DNA from: a virus
Virus record (IMG/VR): IMGVR_UViG_3300035674_000149
Coordinates: 1-46,085 of that record
DNA length: 46,085 bases
Strand: one strand, 5' to 3'
A program made the position numbers and the translations under genes. A model generated the notes under the pieces. That model was given only the letters and a program-made list of their open reading frames with translations, did no database searches and was not told where the DNA came from. Shown in pieces: positions 39,797 to 46,085 of the stretch (positions are counted from its first letter, which is position 1; each line of letters begins with the position of its first letter).

Positions 39797-40065
39797 GCAA
39801 TCGACTTGACGCCCTGACCGTTCGGGAAGCGAACGAGCGCAGCTTCTGGACCAAGATCGGCGTGGCCTTCCAGGGGCGCGACGGCGCAAGCTGGGTCGTG
39901 AAGCTGGACGCTATCCCAGCGCCGACTGACGGCCAATTTGTGATCCACCTTCGCGAGCCGCGGGAGAGCGCCGGCAACGGAGCCCCGCGCCCTACCAATC
40001 AGCGCGGTTCTGGAAGCGGATACTCCGGCCGGGACTTTGATGACGGGAACGGCGTGCCGTTTTGA
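39793..40065 (+). CDS. Small protein with SSB-like acidic tip
   Basis: The 90-residue protein has an N-terminal beta-rich part (KIGVAFQGRDGASWVVKLDA, then QFVIHLREP), a Gly- and Ser-rich linker, and a C-terminus, DDGNGVPF, close to the SSB C-terminal tip (DDDIPF in E. coli). It lies immediately after ERF, as SSB genes often do. The core is shorter than a full OB-fold, so it is not a classic SSB. It may share partners with SSB through its tip. Confidence 0.55.
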   Translation: MSNRLDALTVREANERSFWTKIGVAFQGRDGASWVVKLDAIPAPTDGQFVIHLREPRESAGNGAPRPTNQRGSGSGYSGRDFDDGNGVPF

Positions 40066-40457
40066 TGATCTCGCGCCGCGCCTTTAAGCCTCGGATCGAG
40101 AACTCGCACCGCGCCGACGAATGGAAGCGGTGCGAGCCCTTCCTGAAGTGGCTCAAGACACGTCCATGTCTTATCTCCGTGCTCGGCCACGGTGCCGATT
40201 GCTCGGGTCCAGTGCGCGCCTGTCACTTCGACCCCCGGGGCGACAAGGGCATGGCGACAAAGGTCTCGGACAGCGCGTGCATGCCGATGTGCAACGGGCC
40301 TGACTCGCACCACGAGGAGCAGCACAGGGTCGGGTGGCCGGCATTCCAGAGCAAGTATGGCTTCGACGGCCGCGATGCCGTCACTGCCTACTGGCTTGAA
40401 TGGCTGGACGGCACGTCCATGGGTGCGGCCTGGAAGCGCCGGATGGAGGAGGCATGA
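40065..40457 (+). CDS. DUF968-like putative HNH-type nuclease
   Basis: The 130-residue protein has Cys and His residues in the DUF968-style order: RPCLISVLGHGADCSGPVRA, HFDPRGDKGMATKVSD, CMPMCNGPDSHHEEQH. These resemble an HNH-like zinc-bound nuclease site. In phages such genes lie beside NinB and act in recombination. The ATG at 40065 follows the preceding stop by overlap (TGATG). Confidence 0.68.
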   Translation: MISRRAFKPRIENSHRADEWKRCEPFLKWLKTRPCLISVLGHGADCSGPVRACHFDPRGDKGMATKVSDSACMPMCNGPDSHHEEQHRVGWPAFQSKYGFDGRDAVTAYWLEWLDGTSMGAAWKRRMEEA

Positions 40458-40843
40458 AGACCTTCTTCATAGCAGGCGAAGCGTCCATTCGGCGGATCAT
40501 CGCAGCTCTTTGGCAGGCTCCTCGCGGGTGGATCGTCAAGATTGGTGAGCCGACACGAACCGATGAGCAAAACCGCAAGCTCTGGCCGATGATCGAAGAC
40601 TTGCGGCGTCAGGTGCCGGGGCTGGGCGAGTTCTCGAAGGAGGATGTCAAACTCCGGCTGATGAACGCTCTTGGCGTCGAGATGCGGTTCCTACCTGCGC
40701 TCGAGGAGCAGGGCATGTTCCCGGTCGGGCTGCGCTCTTCTACCCTCACTGTCGAGCAGTTCTCGGCACTGATCGAGCTCATTTACGAATATGGCGCTCG
40801 CCACGGCGTCGAGTGGTCCGAGCCCCGTCAGGAGGCCGCATGA
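40454..40843 (+). CDS. ninB: NinB-like recombination protein
   Basis: The 129-residue protein follows the NinB plan: MKTFFIAGEAS at the start, IVKIGEPTRTDEQNRKLWPM, then LPALEEQGMFPVGLRSSTLT and FSALIELIYEYGARHGVEWS. NinB (Orf of lambda) helps load strand-annealing proteins onto SSB-coated DNA. The ATG overlaps the DUF968 stop (ATGA). The neighbouring ERF and SSB-tip proteins fit such a role. Confidence 0.85.
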   Translation: MKTFFIAGEASIRRIIAALWQAPRGWIVKIGEPTRTDEQNRKLWPMIEDLRRQVPGLGEFSKEDVKLRLMNALGVEMRFLPALEEQGMFPVGLRSSTLTVEQFSALIELIYEYGARHGVEWSEPRQEAA

Positions 40844-40986
40844 CCGAGCTCCTCGCCCAGCTCCACGCCGCCCGCCGCACATTCGAGCGCGATCCCGAGA
40901 AAGCGCGCTGGGCCAACGAGCAAGCCATTCGCGCCCCGTTCGAGATCGACGAGCAGATGCTGAAAAAGGAAAAGTCCGGTGAGTGA
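40840..40986 (+). CDS. Small charged protein (48 aa)
   Basis: An ATG overlapping the NinB stop (ATGA), with GGAGG before it, opens a 48-residue helical product: MTELLAQLHAARRTFERDPE, then FEIDEQMLKKEKSGE. The stop overlaps the next GTG. It is helical and highly charged. The coupling on both sides is the main support. Confidence 0.5.
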   Translation: MTELLAQLHAARRTFERDPEKARWANEQAIRAPFEIDEQMLKKEKSGE

Positions 40987-41314
40987 AGCATCCAAGGTAG
41001 CTCGATCACTGAGTGAGGCGCAGCGGGAAGCATTGCCCAGCTTCTGCGGGCAGTGGATCGCAGGACCGTCTTTGCCTGACGGCATACTGGCCGAGATAGG
41101 CGCGCTTCGCGAGGCTGGTCTGCTTGATCGGGAGTTCATGGACGAAGGGCCACCTGTTCATTTCGTCGGCGACTGCTCTCTGACCATCAAGCTGTCGGCG
41201 TGCTGGCATTTTAGTCTGTCCCCGCTCGGCCAACAAGTCCGCGCCTACCTCGAAACCAACCCTGGAGGGACCGCTGATCCAGCGCCGTCCAAAATCACCA
41301 ACGAAGGAGAGTGA
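40979..41314 (+). CDS. Hypothetical protein
   Basis: The 111-residue protein starts with GTG inside the preceding gene's end. It contains LSEAQREALPSFCGQWIAGP and KLSACWHFSLSPLGQQVRAY, a helix and strand pattern like small HTH proteins. No clear function. It ends before a small protein with a GGAG site. Confidence 0.5.
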   Translation: MSEASKVARSLSEAQREALPSFCGQWIAGPSLPDGILAEIGALREAGLLDREFMDEGPPVHFVGDCSLTIKLSACWHFSLSPLGQQVRAYLETNPGGTADPAPSKITNEGE

Positions 41315-41316
41315 AC

Positions 41317-41526
41317 ATGTACGAAGTTCTGACTCGCCGTAGCGCAGACGACAATTGGGAACGCGAGAACACTACTCGCGTGTGGAGCGACCAGAGGGCC
41401 GCCGAAAGTTACGCCAAATACCTCGTCAACGAGAGCGGCTTCCACGAAGTTGCCGTTGTTCCGCTGCCCGCCGTCGCCAATACGTTTCGCAAGTGCGGCG
41501 TGTGCGAACTTGTGCTCGCCGCATGA
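41317..41526 (+). CDS. Hypothetical small protein
   Basis: The 69-residue protein (ATG at 41317, GGAGAG eight bases before) reads MYEVLTRRSADDNWERENTT and ends with CGVCELVLAA. It may bind a metal only weakly, having two close cysteines. An earlier GTG at 41311 is possible. It overlaps the next ATG. Confidence 0.5.
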   Translation: MYEVLTRRSADDNWERENTTRVWSDQRAAESYAKYLVNESGFHEVAVVPLPAVANTFRKCGVCELVLAA

Positions 41527-41633
41527 CGATCTCGAACATCCTCTGCTGGCTCATCTGGATCGTGGTTCGCGTCGATCTGCGCGACCACTTTCCGGGCGGT
41601 CACGGGCACGGGGAAGGGGAAACCCATGACTGA
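41523..41633 (+). CDS. Small membrane peptide (36 aa)
   Basis: An ATG overlapping the upstream stop (ATGA) opens a 36-residue product with a hydrophobic start, ISNILCWLIWIVVRVDL, and a Gly-, His- and Glu-rich end. It could insert in the membrane. The stop overlaps the next gene. Support is coupling and composition only. Confidence 0.42.
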   Translation: MTISNILCWLIWIVVRVDLRDHFPGGHGHGEGETHD

Positions 41634-41925
41634 TGACCTGCTCAGGCGGCTGCACACCCCCGTGCAGTGGGGATATATGTATATCGCGCGCGGTGGCTTC
41701 ATTGCCGATGACGCACCGGTCGAAGCTGCCGCCGTGCTCGGTAATATGGTCCTCCTTGTTCAGCCGTGTCCACCGCACAATTGGATGCACGCTCCTACGG
41801 TTGGTTACTTCTGCTGTCACAAGTGCGGCGCGCGCGTTGAACATGACGATCCGCGCTACGCTCATATCGAGCAGGAGTATCTCGCCCTAACCAACCCTGG
41901 AGGGACCGATGTCCAGCAGCTATGA
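41626..41925 (+). CDS. Hypothetical protein with zinc-ribbon-like end
   Basis: The 99-residue protein has a CPPHNW segment and a later CCHKCGARVEHDD, a zinc-ribbon-like pair of Cys motifs in the C-terminal half. The N-terminal half has hydrophobic strands. No family is recognised. Its start overlaps the small peptide gene and its end overlaps the next by about 17 bases. Confidence 0.5.
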   Translation: MTDDLLRRLHTPVQWGYMYIARGGFIADDAPVEAAAVLGNMVLLVQPCPPHNWMHAPTVGYFCCHKCGARVEHDDPRYAHIEQEYLALTNPGGTDVQQL

Positions 41926-42193
41926 TCTTGGCTGGAACGACGGCTATGCGGAAGGCTATGCGTGCAAGCTGACCGATGCCACTGAACCGTTTAGCCCACG
42001 CTCACTAAACAAGGCCGAGGCTGTCGAAGCAACGGCAAAGCGCCTTCACACTCGTTATGGCATCGAGCAGTCCGAAGCCATAGGCGCGGCCCGCATGATG
42101 TTCCGCATCGCGCGCGAGAAGGTCGCTGCGCCTAAACTCTCGTTCGTCGAGCGTGTCCGGCAGATCGTTTCTAGGGCGCGAGGCCAATCATGA
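41909..42193 (+). CDS. Hypothetical helical protein
   Basis: The 94-residue protein begins MSSSYDLGWNDGYAEGYACK, a short Gly-, Tyr- and Asp-rich part, then a helical region with EAVEATAKRLHTRYGIEQSE. The family is unknown. It overlaps the following large gene by four bases (ATGA). Confidence 0.5.
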   Translation: MSSSYDLGWNDGYAEGYACKLTDATEPFSPRSLNKAEAVEATAKRLHTRYGIEQSEAIGAARMMFRIAREKVAAPKLSFVERVRQIVSRARGQS

Positions 42194-43221
42194 CAGACCA
42201 AAGCACAACCGACTTTGAGCGGGAGGCGCTGATCGAGGGGGCGCGCTACAGCGTCGTTTCGCACGAGACGGGCAAAGAGGTCTGTCGAGTTTGGAAGCGA
42301 GATGACGCCGAGAAGATCGCTCATCTTCTGAATCTTTCCCGTTCGCCCACCCCCGCCCCGGTCAGCGGGGAGACGGAGCACGCGTGGTGTTCAGCGTGCG
42401 GCGGTACTGGTCGCATGGGGCCGTACTTCCCTGGAGGACTTTCTACGATCTGCGGCAACTGCACTGTCACCCCGCCTGCACCCTCTGCCACTGAGGGTCT
42501 CAGGGAGGACGTTGATGCGGTGGAGGTCGGGCAAGCTGATCGAGACGCCGCTTTCGACTACCTCACGAACGAAGCGCGCTTCCTCGACACCGCCCTCTAC
42601 CGCCGACAGGTTCAAAACGGCGAGCACGACGATAATCCGCTCGTTCAGACCTTCGCCCGCCACCGTCGCGCCCTGACCTCCTCAAGCACCGCCACGGTGG
42701 ATGAGGAAGAGGAGGCTTACGAACTCGGCAAGCGCGACGGCTACAGCGAGGCGGTTCAGGACATTGACCTGCTGACGGGCGGCGACGGCGAATATCGCTA
42801 TTCTACACTGGGCGGAGAGCGGCATTGTCCCGACCCTGACACCATGAAGGCGCGCATCGTCCAACGGTTCGCCACCCTCCCGAGCAGCACCGCCACGAGC
42901 GGGGATGTGGCAACCATTGATGAGGTTGCGCTTCGCTGTTGGCAAGAAAATCAGAAAGACAGCCAGCATCCCGGCGACTTCTGTCGCGCCGTTCGTAAAG
43001 CCCTCGCCTCCCCTCCTGTCCCCTCCCCCGACTTGCTGGAGGTGCTTAAGCCGTTCGCTGCCGTCGCGGACGAATATGACGAAGGCGAGGATGACACGTT
43101 TGAAGTCTGGCAGGACGCCGGGCCGCAGCGGCTAATTCGCGCCAGCTTCGCGCTCCGCAATTATCGCCGCGCTCGCGACCTCTACCAGAAGCTCGCCAAG
43201 CTGGAGAACCAACATGGCTGA
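42190..43221 (+). CDS. Hypothetical multi-module protein with zinc-knuckle
   Basis: The 343-residue protein looks like a string of phage modules. Residues 66-92 have a CSACGGTGRMGPYFPGG and CGNC zinc pattern similar to DnaJ-type knuckles. Helices lie at 110-165 and 225-340. Ser/Thr-rich linkers separate the parts. The modular form suggests fusion of several small proteins, and similar linkers rich in Pro or Ser-Thr occur in its neighbours. Function unknown. Confidence 0.52.
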   Translation: MTDQSTTDFEREALIEGARYSVVSHETGKEVCRVWKRDDAEKIAHLLNLSRSPTPAPVSGETEHAWCSACGGTGRMGPYFPGGLSTICGNCTVTPPAPSATEGLREDVDAVEVGQADRDAAFDYLTNEARFLDTALYRRQVQNGEHDDNPLVQTFARHRRALTSSSTATVDEEEEAYELGKRDGYSEAVQDIDLLTGGDGEYRYSTLGGERHCPDPDTMKARIVQRFATLPSSTATSGDVATIDEVALRCWQENQKDSQHPGDFCRAVRKALASPPVPSPDLLEVLKPFAAVADEYDEGEDDTFEVWQDAGPQRLIRASFALRNYRRARDLYQKLAKLENQHG

Positions 43222-43633
43222 TGCGCTGATCGAGCGGGCGCGAGAGATTTGCGCGCGACTGGCTGAGGATGACAGCCAGTCTGAGGGCCACGGCCGCTTC
43301 GGAGGGGAGGTCTACCGCGACGGCATGATGGACGACCGGATTGAGGTCCGCGCCGCTATCGCCGCCCTCAACTCCTGGCAGGACATAGAGACTGCGCCGA
43401 AGGATGGGACGCGCATCCTTGCCGTCTATCAAACGCGCGACGGCGAAGGGTATGCCGCTCGCCTTCATGGGCGCGAGTTTGTCGTCTGGCACGAAGGCGT
43501 GACAGATAACGGCTACGACTTGGGATGGGCGTTGTTTCCCGGCTTTGGCGGCGTGCCTGACAAATGCCTCTCACGATGGGCGCCTCTCCCTCCCTCCCCC
43601 GTCCCTGTCTCTGGGGAGGGATTGGCGAAATGA
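43214..43633 (+). CDS. DUF551-like protein
   Basis: The 139-residue protein contains SWQDIETAPKDGTRILAVYQ and RWAPLPPSP, the start and end of the DUF551 pattern found in many phages. A helical N-terminal extension (1-50) precedes it. The Trp residues of the motif are conserved here. Function is not known. The start overlaps the previous gene by about eight bases. Confidence 0.7.
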   Translation: MADALIERAREICARLAEDDSQSEGHGRFGGEVYRDGMMDDRIEVRAAIAALNSWQDIETAPKDGTRILAVYQTRDGEGYAARLHGREFVVWHEGVTDNGYDLGWALFPGFGGVPDKCLSRWAPLPPSPVPVSGEGLAK

Positions 43634-44013
43634 CAGGGGAGGTTGGACGGCCTGCGGGCTTCGATCCCTCGCGCGCCGTGCGGGTCATCGAAAGCAAGTC
43701 GCATCCTCACTTCGCTGACGGCCTAGTTGCCCAAGTCGCTCTCGGGGACGGCGCGTATTCCAGCATCCTGAACCCACGCTCGTTCGAGGATGGCGGGCTC
43801 GCTTGGAGGCTGACGTGGGGTGACGCGCATAAGGTGCGGTATGTCGCCGCCAGCGTCATAGAGAGCTACGATTACCTGCTGTCACCGCACCTCACCATGC
43901 GGGAGGCTACGGATCGTCTGCGAAAGCTGCGTGCTGCTCGGAAGCACCTTTGCGATAGCGATGGAAGCCCGACCGATCGGTCAACCAACCTAACCCATGA
44001 GGAGGAGAAGTAG
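43630..44013 (+). CDS. Hypothetical protein
   Basis: The 127-residue protein has a beta-rich middle (SHPHFADGLVAQVALGDGAY, then WRLTWGDAHKVRYVAASVIE) and a helical, Arg-rich end. ATG at 43630 overlaps the DUF551 stop. No known motif. It immediately precedes the excisionase. Confidence 0.52.
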   Translation: MTGEVGRPAGFDPSRAVRVIESKSHPHFADGLVAQVALGDGAYSSILNPRSFEDGGLAWRLTWGDAHKVRYVAASVIESYDYLLSPHLTMREATDRLRKLRAARKHLCDSDGSPTDRSTNLTHEEEK

Positions 44014-44316
44014 GTGGCGAGCCTGTCCGACCTGCTGACTCCAGAAGAAGCTGCCCGGCGAATCCGGGTCAGCACGAAGACCCTGCGCCAGCTCCGGCGA
44101 GACGGGCTGATCCGCTATGTCGCCGTCACACAGCGCAAGATACTCTACCGTCCCGAGGACTGCGCCGCCTTCGTCGAGGCGCGGCTTCGCACCGACGATC
44201 CGCAGCAGCCCCCCAAGCCTCGCCCGCGGCGCAGGACAGGGCTCAAGAAGGCTGGTAACGTGGTGAGCTTCACGGCCCGGCGGCGGGAGCGGCTTGGCCT
44301 CGGAGACGCCAGGTGA
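44014..44316 (+). CDS. xis: Excisionase-like helix-turn-helix protein
   Basis: The 100-residue protein has a MerR/Xis-like helix-turn-helix: LTPEEAARRIRVSTKTLRQL, then RRDGLIRYVAVTQRKILYRP at 8-47, the HTH_17 pattern. A basic tail follows. It starts with GTG and overlaps the integrase by four bases. Such proteins bend DNA to favour excision. The position fits the role. Confidence 0.75.
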   Translation: MASLSDLLTPEEAARRIRVSTKTLRQLRRDGLIRYVAVTQRKILYRPEDCAAFVEARLRTDDPQQPPKPRPRRRTGLKKAGNVVSFTARRRERLGLGDAR

Positions 44317-45425
44317 GCACCTACAAGCCCAAGAACAGCAGCATCTTCGTCTATGACTTCATGCTCGGCGGCGCGCGCTACAACGGCTCGACAGGCTGCA
44401 AGACAAAGCGGGACGCCGACAAGGTAGAGGCGAAGCTCAGAGCTCAGATCGCGCTCGACACCGGCCTCCGCAAGAAGCCGCCGATCACGCTGGACGAGGC
44501 GGCAGGGCTCTACGAGGACCGGCTGCGCGCGGACGGCAAGTGGTCGAAGACGGCTGACTATATCATTGCCGGCCTGGTCGAGAGCATCGGGGGAGACCGG
44601 CTGCTGTCCGAGATCACGCAACAGGACTTGTCCGACCACTTCGCGCGCCGAGCCGCGCTGGTCAGCGCCTCAAGCGTCAACCGTGAGATCGACGTGGCCC
44701 GCCCAATCTGGCGCCGACTCCGCAAGACCCATGACATCGGCGAAATGCCCGAGTGGGGAACGCTTCGCTACGCGGTCGCGGAGAAGGACCCGCGTGAACT
44801 TTTCCACGACGAAGAGGACAGGCTGTTCGATCGGGTGCGGGACGACTTCCGCGACTTCACGAAGTTCGCCCTGCTTTCGGGCTGGAGGCTTGCCGAGGTC
44901 CGCGGGCTGCGGTGGGTGGATATCAACCTCGGCCAGGCGATCGCCTGGACGCGGATCAAGGGCGGCGACACGGTGAAGCGTCCGCTCACGGACGACATGA
45001 TCGTGCTGCTTGCCAACCAGCCGAAGGTCGGCCCGTTCATCTTCACCTACGTCTGCCAGAAATCGCGCAAGGCCTTCACCGACACCAAGGGGCGCAAGCA
45101 CCCGGCCCGGCTCAAGGGCGAGCGCTACCCGTTCACGCAATGGGGGTGGCGCCGGCCATGGATGAAGGCGCTCCATGAAGCCGGGATCGACAGCTTCCGC
45201 TTTCATGACCTGCGCCATACCCGCGGGACCCGCATCCTGCGGCAGACCGGCAACCTCGCGGTCGCGAAAGAGGCGCTGAAGCACAAGCACATCAAGACGA
45301 CACTGCGCTATGCCCATGCGGCTGATGAGGACGTTCGGAAGGGGCTGGATGCTTCCGAGTCCCGTAGCATCACCAAAGTTTCAGCAGCGGTTGTTCAAAA
45401 ACCGCAGAAAACTGGGGAAATCTGA
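44313..45425 (+). CDS. int: Tyrosine-type phage integrase
   Basis: The 370-residue protein has an N-terminal arm-binding part, a core-binding helical part, and a C-terminal catalytic domain. Key residues: Arg in SGWRLAEVRGL, HDLRHT (His and Arg of the H-x-x-R motif), a His in KHKHIKTTL and the Tyr nucleophile in LRYAHA. It joins the phage to the tRNA-Val gene at about 45438-45477, only 12 bases beyond its stop. It is the last gene of the rightward operon, so the repressor that shuts PR would shut this too. Confidence 0.92.
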   Translation: MSTYKPKNSSIFVYDFMLGGARYNGSTGCKTKRDADKVEAKLRAQIALDTGLRKKPPITLDEAAGLYEDRLRADGKWSKTADYIIAGLVESIGGDRLLSEITQQDLSDHFARRAALVSASSVNREIDVARPIWRRLRKTHDIGEMPEWGTLRYAVAEKDPRELFHDEEDRLFDRVRDDFRDFTKFALLSGWRLAEVRGLRWVDINLGQAIAWTRIKGGDTVKRPLTDDMIVLLANQPKVGPFIFTYVCQKSRKAFTDTKGRKHPARLKGERYPFTQWGWRRPWMKALHEAGIDSFRFHDLRHTRGTRILRQTGNLAVAKEALKHKHIKTTLRYAHAADEDVRKGLDASESRSITKVSAAVVQKPQKTGEI

Positions 45426-45437
45426 GCCATGGCATCA

Positions 45438-45477
45438 CGGTGTAAACGAGATGCTCTACCAACTGAGCTAAGCGCCC
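45438..45477 (-). tRNA. 5' part of tRNA-Val(UAC), right attachment junction (attR)
   Basis: Reading from 45477 leftward, GGGCGCT is the acceptor 5' strand, TA, a D arm GCTCAGTTGGTAGAGC, A, then an anticodon stem TCTCG and loop TTTACAC with UAC for valine. The stem's other strand is CGTGA, not CGAGA, and no variable or T arm follows, so the gene is broken here. The 3' half should be at the left end of the prophage, outside the window. The core is no larger than this shared part. Confidence 0.72.
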
Positions 45478-45519
45478 GGATGCGCCGACCCTGCCAGCTT
45501 CGGCGTTTTGCGGCAAGCC

Positions 45520-46085
45520 TTAGGTGAGGACCGGGGTCACGCGCAGGGCGGTGCTGAGATAGGCTTCGAGCGCCTCCGCCGCCTGATCCGCCAGCTCGAT
45601 ATAGATGCGGCGGCCGTCTTGAGGATCGGCCACGCGAACGAACAGGCCGTGTTCGGTCAGCGTCTTGATCCAGCGAAGGGCGGTGGTCGCCGGCACCGCG
45701 GCGGCAATACAGAGGCTCGAGACGGCGACCTGGCGCCCTCGAGCCGCGCCGCCATCAGGTCCAGCAGCATGTCCCAGGCAGGGTCCGCGAACAGGTCGGA
45801 GCCGAAGAACTGGTCGCGGAGCCTGCGCGCGCGGATGATCGCGCGGACCCGCCCGGCATCGATCAACCGCTCCTGTCCCCCATGCCGCTCCGCCTCGGTC
45901 TCCGAAAGTGCGGCCAGCGCGCTGGCGATACGGCCTGCCTCCTCGCTCAGTTGCTGCAACCGAGAGCCGCCTTTGCCATTGTCGTGCAGTCTGGCAGGCT
46001 CGCGCCGGAGCGCCCAATCCAGCGCCTGGGCCTGTTCTTCCGCATCCGCGCCGAAGATGTGCAGGACGTTCTTGTTCCATGCCAT
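45520..46085 (-). pseudogene. MarR-like winged-helix regulator with frameshift
   Basis: The host-side gene starts with ATG at 46085 (MAWNKNVLHIFGADAEE). Its first 115 codons run in one frame to about MAARLEG. The rest, RQVAVSSLCIAAAVPATTAL to EALEAYLSTAL, a MarR-like winged helix, lies in another frame. The total of 566 bases is one short of a multiple of three, so a single base was lost near 45733-45743. The gene is either broken or holds a sequencing error. The protein would bind DNA as a regulator. Confidence 0.68.

Noticed and set aside
45387-45405. GCGGTT/AACCGC hairpin near the integrase end as a terminator
   Set aside because: It lies within the coding region and has no U-run after it.

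Overview
The window is most of an integrated siphovirus-type prophage in a GC-rich alphaproteobacterium. The lambda-like head and tail genes, the RcGTA-type spike base, the codon use and the gene style suggest a sphingomonad (Sphingomonas, Sphingobium or a relative). This host call is inference, because no rRNA or host housekeeping gene is present. The right prophage end lies at about 45,440, inside the anticodon arm of a tRNA-Val(UAC) gene. Host DNA with a frameshifted MarR-type regulator follows it. The left end is not in the window.

Layout. Positions 1-3034 (+) carry an accessory cassette: a Cys-rich protein, an N6-adenine DNA methyltransferase, a HerA/FtsK-like ATPase and two small proteins. 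A hairpin and a degenerate tRNA-like element follow. Positions 3465-4923 (-) hold a spanin pair and small membrane proteins, and 5023-5874 (+) hold two lipoprotein genes that look like morons. From 35383 down to 5932 almost everything is on the minus strand and reads leftward. In order of transcription these are small early proteins, a CII-like HTH protein, a metallophosphatase, a winged-helix protein, RusA, a replication initiator, a NusG-like antiterminator, TerS, TerL, gpW, portal, a protease/capsid fusion, a SAP/HeH-like protein, a DUF2190 cement protein, connector proteins, spike base and beta-helix spike, tail terminator, tail tube, the G/G-T chaperones with a -1 slippery site, a 1265-aa tape measure, tail-tip proteins, and the lysis genes (membrane protein, GH19 endolysin, holin).

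The immunity region (35392-36288) holds an S24-type repressor flanked by five 18-bp operators built on GCGGGTAGCG. Three operators sit between the -35 and -10 of a leftward, a repressor and a rightward promoter. The rightward operon (36329-45425) carries a hexanucleotide-repeat protein, a nucleotidyltransferase-fold protein, an ERF annealing protein, a protein with an SSB-like tip, a DUF968 protein, NinB, many small proteins, an excisionase and a tyrosine integrase.

How it fits together. In the lysogen the repressor should shut both divergent promoters. On induction the right arm supplies recombination and excision, and the left arm supplies replication and then structure and lysis, probably helped by the NusG-like factor reading through roughly 25 kb. 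The most notable points are an RcGTA-style head-spike pair inside the head gene cluster, a strong internal start that would yield free capsid protein from the protease-capsid fusion, the NusG-like factor beside the terminase, the operator architecture with near-leaderless starts, and a spanin fused to half of a CHAP-like lysin.
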